Of a DNA stretch of 5,367 bases, positions 1 through 5,367 are shown in pieces. The notes under the pieces were generated by a model that saw only the letters and a program-made list of their open reading frames with translations, was not told the origin of the DNA and made no database searches. The DNA is taken from assembly GCA_002722105.1 (NCBI GenBank), contig PBKF01000017.1:8673-14039 (forward strand). The letters run 5' to 3'. Made by a program: the position numbers and the translations under genes. The first letter of the stretch is position 1, and every line of letters starts with the position of its first letter. Source of the stretch: Fidelibacterota bacterium. Its GTDB lineage: Bacteria; Marinisomatota; Marinisomatia; Marinisomatales; UBA1611.

Positions 1-539
1 TCTAAAGATACAGGATGGCGTTTTTTCTCAATTTTTGGTGCTGTAAAGGCTGGATAAGGGGAAACTTTTGTCTTAGGAGGCTCTGGAAAATAAGGTGCTA
101 TCATATCCTGTGTTGCTGAACCTACGACCTTATTCAGAGCAGGAATCTGTGAATAAACTTCGGTAATATTTCTATTAGCCAATTCGTCCCAGGTAGCAAC
201 ATCTACTACCTGAATGGATACATGGATTTTATCTAATTGTCGGTTGTATCTCCCTAAAACTAGCAGATTTCGAGAACCTCGGGGCTGTTGTAACATCAAG
301 GCACGGTCATTCATAATAACTTCAAGGTCATCTTTACTTTTTAAACGGACACCATAATTATTTTTTAATTCACGAGATACCATATCTGTTAATCCAGCTG
401 CTATCCATTCTACTGCTGGATCATTTTGAATGTTATCAAAAGGCAGTAAATACACATAGGTATAGGGTTCTCGTGCCGAGATAAGAGAAAGAAATAGTGA
501 AATCGTAAGGAATTTTCGCATCCGGTGGTTTGGTTTCAT
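1..539 (-). CDS. Exported FlgO/TolB-N-like protein (3' part missing)
   Basis: An open frame runs from an ATG at 539 to the left edge without a stop, giving 179 residues plus two bases; the C-terminus is outside the window. Residues 1-22 look like a Sec signal peptide: basic start (KPNHRMRK), hydrophobic core (FLTISLFLSLISA), and likely cleavage after Ala22. The mature part starts with a beta strand and the motif LLPFDN (31-36), then a helix WIAAGLTDMVSREL (45-58), then LLVLGRY (92-98) and IQVVDVATW (109-117). This order (LPF-D-N, 'GLTDMVSREL', 'LGRY', 'VVDV.T') resembles FlgO/CsgG/TolB-N-like periplasmic domains, whose role is often structural or unknown. Residues 150-175 are rich in proline and lysine and may be a linker to a missing domain. 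Met7 (codon at 521) is a possible alternative start; neither start has a clear ribosome binding site. It lies 58 bases after glnS and could be read through from it. The family call is from pattern memory only. Confidence 0.6.
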   Translation of the reverse strand, partial: MKPNHRMRKFLTISLFLSLISAREPYTYVYLLPFDNIQNDPAVEWIAAGLTDMVSRELKNNYGVRLKSKDDLEVIMNDRALMLQQPRGSRNLLVLGRYNRQLDKIHVSIQVVDVATWDELANRNITEVYSQIPALNKVVGSATQDMIAPYFPEPPKTKVSPYPAFTAPKIEKKRHPVSL

Positions 540-597
540 GAACTCAAATTAGGGGAAAACATTGAATTAAACCAACTCAAAATCGGATCGAATTAAT

Positions 598-2271
598 CTA
601 CACATTTTTCATCATTTTAGCCCAAGAATCACGAAGTGATACAGCACGATTTATAACAAGCTTTTGATCTGTCGAACTCTTGGTATCCTTTACAAAATAG
701 CCATTGCGTTCAAATTGATAGGTTATATTTTTTGGATTTGCCAGACTAGGCTCCAGTTTAGCTTCTGGCATTACTTTACAGGAATTCGGATTCAGATTAG
801 GAATGAATTCGCCATCTTCTTCTGGGTTTTCTTTTACAAAAAGACGATCATAAAGCCTTACTTCTGCTTCAACGGAACGAGTGGCAGAGACCCAGTGAAT
901 AGTTCCTCTAACCTTCCTCCCATCAGGAGATGAACCACCTTTTGTTTGAGGGTCGTATGTACAATGGATTTCAACAATGTTCCCTGAGTCATCCTTAACA
1001 ATATCAGTACAGGTAATATAATAAGCATATCGAAGGCGTACTTCTCTACCAGGGCCTAATCGAAAAAATTTCCTGGGTGGATCTTCCATGAAATCAGATT
1101 GTTCAATATACAGTTCCTTTGAAAAGGGGATTTCTCTTATACCCGCATCTGGATCTTCTGGATTATTGATCGCTTCAAGCATTTCAGTTTTATTTTCAGG
1201 GTAATTTTTAATCACGACTTTCAACGGATCCAATACACCCATAACTCGTGGCGCCCGCTTATTCAAATCTTCCCTGAGCGCATTTTCTAATCTTGTAACA
1301 TCAATGATTGAATCTCTTTTTGTTACCCCCAAATCTTCAGCAAAATTTCGAATGGATTCTGGTGTATATCCCCGTCGGCGCAAACCTGAAATAGTTGGCA
1401 TTCTCGGATCGTCCCAGCCATCAACATAATTGTCATCTACCAGTTGTTTCAATTTTCGTTTGCTCATGACTGTAAAACTCAGATTAAGTCGAGCAAACTC
1501 AATTTGCTGAGGATGATATGTATCCAACTGATTTAAATACCAGTCATATAACAGACGATGATCTTCAAACTCAAGCGTGCAAACAGAGTGGGTAATTCTT
1601 TCGATGGAATCTTCCAATCCATGGGCCCAATCATACATTGGATAGATGCACCATTTATCTCCAGTTCTGTGGTGGCTAGCATGGAGTATTCTATACATAA
1701 CGGGGTCCCGCATATTCAAATTAGGATGGGCCATATCAATCTTGGCACGAAGTACTTTTTCACCGTTTTCAAATTCACCATTTTTCATCCGGGTAAACAA
1801 ATCGATGTTTTCATCAATGGATCGAGTACGGAAAGGACTTTCTTCCCCCGGTTCTGTTAGCGAACCTCGGGTATTTCTTATTTCATCTCCCGATAATTCA
1901 CAGACATAAGCCATTCCTTCTTTGACAAGTTGCATTGCAAAACCATAAAATTGATCAAAATAATCGGATGCATAGAACAACCTTTCTTCCCAGTCAAAGC
2001 CCAGCCATTTCACATCTTCAATGATGGATTTGACATATTCTTCTTCTTCTTTCACCGGATTCGTATCATCAAATCTCAGGTTACACTTCCCCCTGTTTTT
2101 TTCCGCTATACCGAAGTTAAGACAGATGGATTTTGCATGGCCTATATGGAGATAGCCATTAGGCTCTGGCGGGAAACGGGTATGAACACGCCCGTCCCAT
2201 TTTCCAGACACATTATCATCATCAATAATTTTTTGGATAAAATTTATCGGTTCTTTTTGGATATCTATCAT
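598..2271 (-). CDS. glnS: Glutamine--tRNA ligase (GlnRS)
   Basis: Charges tRNA-Gln with glutamine using ATP, in the cytosol. The 557 residues match the usual bacterial length (about 550) and align along their whole length with E. coli GlnRS as I remember it. The class I signatures are HIGH at 42-45 (within [16 protein letters not shown], 33-48) and the KMSKS variant VMSKR at 268-272. The GlnRS-type segments [10 protein letters not shown] (66-75), WCIYPMYD (207-214), THSVCTLEF (227-235) and [17 protein letters not shown] (287-303) are present. Arg32 and Cys231 correspond to E. coli Arg30 and Cys229, which favour glutamine over glutamate; Asp68 and Tyr213 match other active-site positions. From about 345 to the end lies the two-beta-barrel anticodon-binding region, ending in SLRDSWAKM. 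There is no YqeY fusion, which many bacterial GlnRS proteins carry. The ATG follows the gltX stop by 2 bases and has no Shine-Dalgarno sequence, so it is probably translated by coupling. No sign of damage. Confidence 0.98.
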   Translation of the reverse strand: MIDIQKEPINFIQKIIDDDNVSGKWDGRVHTRFPPEPNGYLHIGHAKSICLNFGIAEKNRGKCNLRFDDTNPVKEEEEYVKSIIEDVKWLGFDWEERLFYASDYFDQFYGFAMQLVKEGMAYVCELSGDEIRNTRGSLTEPGEESPFRTRSIDENIDLFTRMKNGEFENGEKVLRAKIDMAHPNLNMRDPVMYRILHASHHRTGDKWCIYPMYDWAHGLEDSIERITHSVCTLEFEDHRLLYDWYLNQLDTYHPQQIEFARLNLSFTVMSKRKLKQLVDDNYVDGWDDPRMPTISGLRRRGYTPESIRNFAEDLGVTKRDSIIDVTRLENALREDLNKRAPRVMGVLDPLKVVIKNYPENKTEMLEAINNPEDPDAGIREIPFSKELYIEQSDFMEDPPRKFFRLGPGREVRLRYAYYITCTDIVKDDSGNIVEIHCTYDPQTKGGSSPDGRKVRGTIHWVSATRSVEAEVRLYDRLFVKENPEEDGEFIPNLNPNSCKVMPEAKLEPSLANPKNITYQFERNGYFVKDTKSSTDQKLVINRAVSLRDSWAKMMKNV

Positions 2272-2273
2272 AA

Positions 2274-3671
2274 TTAATATTGATCCAGTGCTTTATTTAA
2301 TCTTTTTAAAACAGTCTCTTTCCCCAACAATCCCATCATAGCAAAAAGTGACGGGCCACTAACAGTTCCAGAAATAGAAAACCGGATTGGCTTCATTACT
2401 TTTCCAAAACCCAGACTATTGTTTTCTATAAATGATTTCAATACTATTTCTAACTGTTCTTCATTCCAGGTATCTAATTCTTCAAGAATATTTTTAACAG
2501 AAGTAATGATTTTACCTGTATCATCTTTCCAGATTGTTAACAATTCATTTTCATTAAAATTAATAGGATCATGAAAAAAAGAGTTAGCCTGATCCATGAG
2601 CTCCTTTAAAGATTTAGATCTGATTTTCAATAGCTCAATAACTTCCATACAAAAAGAATCTGATTCCGTATTTCCCCAATCAGAGTTGATATTATGAATT
2701 CCTGCTAAAATTTCTTCATTTCGCTGGTTTATCATATGCTGTCCAGAGATCCAATTTAACTTTTTCTCATCAAAAACAGCACTCTTCTTATGTACTTTAG
2801 TTAAGTCAAATTTATCAATGATTTGGTCCAAACTCATGACTTCTTCTTCCGTACCTGGATTCCAGCCAAGTAAAGATAAGTAGTTTAGTAAAGCATCCGA
2901 CTGGTATCCTTCATCCCGATAAGTCTGAACACCGGTCGCACCGTGCCGTTTGCTCAGAAGTTTTTTGTCCTTTCCTAAAATCATTGGTAAATGTGCAAAT
3001 TCAGGGACATTCCAATCAAGGGCCTCATAAATTAAGATTTGTTTTGGTGTATTTGAAATATGGTCTTCACCACGGATAATATGAGTAATACCCATTTCAT
3101 GATCATCAACGACATTGGTTAAATTATACACAGGACTTCCATTAGAGCGAGCGATAATAAAATCATCCAATTCAGTATATGCTACAGTGATTTTCCCATA
3201 AACAGTATCGGTAAAAGAAGTTTCTTTTCCTTCAGGAATTTTTAATCGGATTGTAAAAGGTGTACCTCTATCTAATTCAGGTTTTATTTCATGTTCTGAT
3301 CTATCTCTCCAAATGCCTGGATAGGAATAAGACCCGGTATCTTCACGGATTTTCTCCAGCTCTTCAGGGGTTGCAAAACACTGGTAAGCATTTCCTGACT
3401 TAAGTAGCTGTGTAATGCAGCTTTGGTAAGCATCAATGCGTCTGGATTGATAAACTAAATCTTCGTCCCAATTCAACCCTAGCCATACCATTGACTCACA
3501 AATCTGATCAATAAATTCCTGTTTAGACCTCTCAAGGTCTGTGTCTTCAATTCGAATTAAAAATTGACCGGAATTCTTTCTGGCAAATAGGTAATTGAAT
3601 AAAGCAGTTCGTGCACCACCAACATGAAGTTGTCCTGTGGGACTGGGGGCAAATCTGACACGCGGTTTCAT
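2274..3671 (-). CDS. gltX: Glutamate--tRNA ligase (GluRS)
   Basis: Charges tRNA-Glu with glutamate in the cytosol; in organisms using the C5 route its product also feeds tetrapyrrole synthesis. The protein has 465 residues, normal for bacterial GluRS. It opens with [20 protein letters not shown] (5-24), in which HVGG (16-19) is the family's form of HIGH, followed by IRIEDTD (39-45). The KMSKS loop is KLLSKRHGA (237-245). Other family segments are [20 protein letters not shown] (181-200), [11 protein letters not shown] (201-211) and [13 protein letters not shown] (261-273). Residues from about 325 to the end are the helical anticodon-binding domain, including [15 protein letters not shown] (347-361). 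The zinc-site cysteines of E. coli-type GluRS are absent: only Cys98 remains in [11 protein letters not shown] (95-105), as in zinc-free relatives. With GlnRS encoded just downstream, this is probably the discriminating form, not one that also glutamylates tRNA-Gln; that is an inference. First gene of a two-gene operon with its own promoter. No Shine-Dalgarno sequence precedes the ATG. Confidence 0.98.
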   Translation of the reverse strand: MKPRVRFAPSPTGQLHVGGARTALFNYLFARKNSGQFLIRIEDTDLERSKQEFIDQICESMVWLGLNWDEDLVYQSRRIDAYQSCITQLLKSGNAYQCFATPEELEKIREDTGSYSYPGIWRDRSEHEIKPELDRGTPFTIRLKIPEGKETSFTDTVYGKITVAYTELDDFIIARSNGSPVYNLTNVVDDHEMGITHIIRGEDHISNTPKQILIYEALDWNVPEFAHLPMILGKDKKLLSKRHGATGVQTYRDEGYQSDALLNYLSLLGWNPGTEEEVMSLDQIIDKFDLTKVHKKSAVFDEKKLNWISGQHMINQRNEEILAGIHNINSDWGNTESDSFCMEVIELLKIRSKSLKELMDQANSFFHDPINFNENELLTIWKDDTGKIITSVKNILEELDTWNEEQLEIVLKSFIENNSLGFGKVMKPIRFSISGTVSGPSLFAMMGLLGKETVLKRLNKALDQY

Positions 3672-3699
3672 TAATGTAATTTTTTAATTCTTTAGTATA

Positions 3700-3729
3700 A
3701 TGATATTTGAAATTACTGGAGGTTGCCAA
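3700..3729 (-). promoter_or_regulatory. Probable sigma70-type promoter of gltX-glnS
   Basis: On the minus strand TTGGCA (3729-3724) is separated by 18 bases from TATCAT (3705-3700). Each hexamer matches the sigma70 consensus at 5 of 6 positions. Transcription would start near 3693, giving a leader of about 20 bases before the gltX ATG. The placement fits well, between the terminator-like hairpin at 3751-3785 and the first gene. A second AT-rich hexamer TATACT (3699-3694) lies just downstream but has no good -35 partner. If the host uses a Bacteroidota-type sigma factor (TTTG / TAnnTTTG) this assignment would be wrong. Confidence 0.45.
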
Positions 3730-3750
3730 GTCAAAAAAGCGCAAGAATTA

Positions 3751-3785
3751 TCTTAAAAACATAAAACCCTACTAATTATGGGGTT
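3751..3785 (-). terminator. Probable intrinsic terminator after the MaoC-like gene
   Basis: Read on the minus strand, AACCCCA (3785-3779) pairs with TAGGGTT (3771-3765). The result is a 7-bp stem, counting one mismatch-tolerant C/T or G/T position, around a 7-base loop (TAATTAG). A T-rich tail, TTATGTTTTTAAG, follows. It begins about 40 bases after the stop of the hydratase gene and ends before the gltX promoter, so it separates the two transcription units. The stem is short and only moderately GC-rich, so termination may be partial. Confidence 0.45.
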
Positions 3786-3824
3786 GGTTGTTAATTTGAG
3801 TATAATAAAATATAGTAGAGTAAT

Positions 3825-4496
3825 TTAATAGTAGACTCTTATTACAGTTTCAGCAATGCAACCAAATCGTTTTCTTCCCTCTACTTCAATGCTGACTTCA
3901 TTAACTAATTCTACACAATTTTTTAATGGTGTAATATTAATTATTTTAACTCTTCCTCTTATTCTTGAACCCGATTTTACAGGAAATGGAAACCTCACTT
4001 GATTTAAACCATAGTTAACAATCATTTTTACATCCGGGTGGATATCATTGAAATTTAACTCTGCTGTTAATTTTGGAATGAGTGCTAAGGTTAAAAAACC
4101 ATGTGCAATCGTAGTTTTAAAAGGCGAATCAATTTTTGCTTTTTCCGGATTCGTATGAATCCACTGCCTGTCTCCTGTTATATCGGCAAATCCATTAATA
4201 CAACTCTGGTCAATTTTTTCCCATTCACCAACATAAATTTCTTTACCTAAAATATTATTGATTTTCTCATATACCTGTTTAATTGTAGGATTAGGTATAG
4301 ATTGTTTTTGGCTAAAGAAATATGAGCTATCAATAGACTTTATATTTGAGATCCAAGGATTATTCAAAGTGTTCTTAATGCTGATGTTTATCTTTTGCGA
4401 TAAAGATTTCAATCTAGGCTCAAGCATAAGACGATATTGTTCTGTATTATCCTTAAAGTCGGCTCTTTTTTCTTTTATAAACTCAAATACATCCAT
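3825..4496 (-). CDS. MaoC/NodN-like (R)-specific enoyl-CoA hydratase with N-terminal extension
   Basis: Residues about 75-223 form a hotdog-fold MaoC-like domain. GFADITGDRQWIHTNPEKA (102-120) is the hydratase-2 motif, with the catalytic pair Asp109 and His114 at the usual spacing of five. TTIAHGFLTLALIPKL (128-143) and IVNYGLNQVRFPFPVKSGSR (159-178) follow. These closely resemble, from memory, mycobacterial Rv0130 (HtdZ) and NodN-like proteins, which hydrate trans-2-enoyl-CoA to (R)-3-hydroxyacyl-CoA. The true substrate is unknown; fatty acid or polyester metabolism is possible. Family members are usually about 150-160 residues. Here about 70 extra residues precede the domain, charged and probably helical at first (FIKEKRADFKDNTEQYRLML), then polar. 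There is no signal peptide and no Met near residue 70-85 to offer a shorter start, so the extension seems real. The ATG at 4496 lacks a Shine-Dalgarno sequence. The gene stands alone, between the tRNA terminator and its own terminator. Confidence 0.88.
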   Translation of the reverse strand: MDVFEFIKEKRADFKDNTEQYRLMLEPRLKSLSQKINISIKNTLNNPWISNIKSIDSSYFFSQKQSIPNPTIKQVYEKINNILGKEIYVGEWEKIDQSCINGFADITGDRQWIHTNPEKAKIDSPFKTTIAHGFLTLALIPKLTAELNFNDIHPDVKMIVNYGLNQVRFPFPVKSGSRIRGRVKIINITPLKNCVELVNEVSIEVEGRKRFGCIAETVIRVYY

Positions 4497-4560
4497 TGTT
4501 GAAATAAATAATTACACCATATTATCAAAAATTTTATTTATTCTAATTAACATATACCAT

Positions 4561-4586
4561 AAACAAAAACCCCACAAATGTGAGGT
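4561..4586 (-). terminator. Intrinsic terminator of the tRNA-Ser transcript
   Basis: On the minus strand ACCTCAC (4586-4580) pairs with GTGGGGT (4575-4569), a 7-bp stem with one T-G wobble, closing a 4-base loop ATTT. The run TTTTGTTT (4568-4561) follows directly. The wobble pair would be an A-C mismatch if read from the plus strand, and the T-tract is on the minus side, so the direction is clear. It begins 17 bases past the tRNA 3' end and lies 65 bases upstream of the hydratase ATG. This argues that the hydratase gene has its own promoter, although I could not pick a convincing one in 4497-4560. Confidence 0.75.
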
Positions 4587-4602
4587 GTGATATAATCTAT
4601 TG

Positions 4603-4691
4603 CGGAGGGGGAGGGATTCGAACCCCCGAAGGGCATAAACCCTTGCTGGTTTTCAAGACCAGTGCATTCAGCCAGACTCTGCCACCCCTCC
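4603..4691 (-). tRNA. tRNA-Ser (anticodon UGA)
   Basis: A complete class II tRNA of 89 bases, without encoded CCA. Acceptor GGAGGGG (4691-4685) pairs perfectly with CCCCTCC (4610-4604); the discriminator base is G (4603), as expected for serine. The D arm has a 3-bp stem GCA/TGC with a GG-containing loop. The anticodon stem CTGGT/ACCAG encloses the loop CTTGAAA, with anticodon TGA at 4655-4653, reading UCA and probably other UCN codons. A long variable arm forms from AAGGG/CCCTT, the serine identity element. The T arm is GGGGG-TTCGAAT-CCCTC. Bases after the discriminator are CAA, so CCA must be added by nucleotidyltransferase. It is followed by its own terminator, so it is probably a single-tRNA transcript unless it is read through from the repeat-protein gene. 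Confidence 0.97.
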
Positions 4692-4709
4692 AAAAAAGAA
4701 TTTATAAAA

Positions 4710-4738
4710 TTAATAAATTATAAATATTTTAATTGCAA
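4710..4738 (-). promoter_or_regulatory. Possible promoter of tRNA-Ser
   Basis: Minus-strand TTGCAA (4738-4733) is followed after 17 bases by TATTAA (4715-4710); each matches the sigma70 consensus at 4 of 6. The start would fall about 12 bases before the mature tRNA end. A perfect TATAAT also occurs at 4722-4717 but is only 10 bases from TTGCAA. The spacer is almost entirely A and T, so such matches arise easily by chance. Confidence 0.25.
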
Positions 4739-4824
4739 AGAATAAAAACATAACTTTTTTATAAAAACAATATACAAAAATTATAAAAAGTTTATAAAAA
4801 AGATTCTGAGATTTTTAGAAATAT

Positions 4825-5367
4825 CTATTTTGAGTAAACCTTTCTTTCTACAAAATCTCCGTTATCATAGACGTGATCTTTCCAACGCTTTCCATCTCTT
4901 TTCCAAAATTCCCAAACTCCATCTCTTTCACCCTCTAAATAACTTCCTTGCTTCCATTTCTGACCGCTATCATACCACCAGGTCCACTTTCCTATTCTCG
5001 TTTCAATCTTGTAGGGACCTTCTTCTTTTTTAATACCATTATCATACCACAATGAATATAGTCCCTGTTCTACTCCAGATTTGTGCTCAGTTTCTCTTAG
5101 TTTAACACCATTTTCATCAAAAAAGGTCCAATTCCCTTCTTCCTTTCCATCTACCATTTTACCTTCTCTAGCTTTATTACCATTTTCACTAAAAAATGTA
5201 TATAATGAATCTATACCATTAACAAAAATAACCTCTTTTTCTTTGATACCTTCTTTATTGTAGTACTGCCAAACACCATTTTTTGCTCCATTTTCGTCAT
5301 ATTCACCCTCCTCTCTTGAAAGATCTCTTTCAGCTAAAATCCTGGCCTCTTCTGCAGCTTTTTCTTC
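4825..5367 (-). CDS. MORN/YwqK-like repeat protein (5' part missing)
   Basis: The frame is open from the right edge (5367) to a TAG at 4825, giving 180 residues; the true start is outside the window. A Met at residue 71 (codon ending at 5157) falls inside a repeat and is not a believable start. After a charged, probably helical stretch (EEKAAEEARILAERD, 1-15) come six units of 23-24 residues. They are marked by an aromatic residue at 33, 56, 80, 104, 128 and 152, each in a pattern like G-x-W-x-[FWY]-[FWY]-x-x-[DNS]-G, for example GVWQYYNKEG, GNWTFFDENG and GKWTWWYDSG. A short cap, DNGDFVERKVYSK, ends the protein. Such repeats form a beta-sheet solenoid and are annotated as MORN repeats or 'YwqK family antitoxin' (COG2849). 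Their function is mostly unknown, and the antitoxin label is weakly founded; no toxin partner is visible here. A signal peptide or lipobox may exist upstream of the window. Confidence 0.82.
   Translation of the reverse strand, partial: EEKAAEEARILAERDLSREEGEYDENGAKNGVWQYYNKEGIKEKEVIFVNGIDSLYTFFSENGNKAREGKMVDGKEEGNWTFFDENGVKLRETEHKSGVEQGLYSLWYDNGIKKEEGPYKIETRIGKWTWWYDSGQKWKQGSYLEGERDGVWEFWKRDGKRWKDHVYDNGDFVERKVYSK

Noticed and set aside
562..580. Inverted repeat TTGAATT-AAACC-AACTCAA just after glnS, a candidate terminator
   Set aside because: On the minus strand the stem is 7 bp, almost all A-T with one wobble, and is followed only by TGTTTTCCCC. It is too weak to call a terminator.
664..2277. 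Several plus-strand open frames of 87-115 codons opposite glnS
   Set aside because: They are antisense shadows of a fully conserved glnS frame and show no independent coding signature.
3547..3744. Minus-strand open frame of 65 codons overlapping the gltX start
   Set aside because: It runs in another frame through the gltX promoter and first codons, resembles no protein, and its sequence is explained by gltX.
4258..4590. Plus-strand open frame of 110 codons opposite the hydratase start
   Set aside because: It is antisense to a well-supported gene and runs into the tRNA terminator; its low-complexity hydrophobic sequence is what AT-rich antisense DNA produces.
4801..4826. Imperfect hairpin AGAT-TCT / AGA-ATCT at the end of the repeat-protein gene
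   Set aside because: It overlaps the stop codon, has an asymmetric internal loop and no GC-rich stem, so it is not credible as a terminator.
4830..5263. Plus-strand open frames opposite the repeat gene, considered as a possible toxin partner
   Set aside because: They are serine/leucine/phenylalanine-rich antisense readings of the repeats, with no recognisable domain or start signal.

Overview
All genes supported here lie on the minus strand, so the window reads right to left. The base composition is AT-rich. None of the four visible start codons has a convincing Shine-Dalgarno sequence. A stand-alone GlnRS sits beside a GluRS, and the window also holds a MORN/YwqK-repeat protein and a secreted FlgO/TolB-N-like protein. 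Together these suggest an uncultured, probably marine bacterium of the Bacteroidota/FCB group, with Ca. Marinimicrobia as an alternative. This placement is an inference from style and gene content, because no taxonomic marker was compared.

Layout from right to left (direction of transcription): (1) 5367-4825, the 3' part of a gene for a repeat protein with a 23-24 residue MORN/YwqK-like period; its start lies outside the window. (2) A very AT-rich spacer of about 130 bases carrying a possible promoter. (3) 4691-4603, a complete tRNA-Ser(UGA), followed immediately by a good intrinsic terminator (4586-4561). (4) 4496-3825, a MaoC/NodN-type (R)-specific enoyl-CoA hydratase-like protein with an unusual N-terminal extension of about 70 residues, followed by a probable intrinsic terminator (3785-3751). 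(5) A good sigma70-like promoter (3729-3700), then gltX (3671-2274) and glnS (2271-598), separated by only 2 bases and evidently one transcription unit. (6) 539-1, the 5' part of an exported protein resembling the FlgO/CsgG/TolB-N group, running off the left edge.

The core of the window is translation: the two paralogous class Ib synthetases GluRS and GlnRS are co-expressed, and a serine tRNA lies nearby. Having GlnRS implies direct charging of tRNA-Gln, so the GluRS is expected to be the discriminating type. The hydratase (acyl-CoA metabolism), the repeat protein and the exported protein show no obvious functional tie to the synthetases. I see no mobile element, CRISPR array, phage gene or recognisable new defence system. 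The window looks like ordinary chromosomal housekeeping sequence with a few modest oddities.
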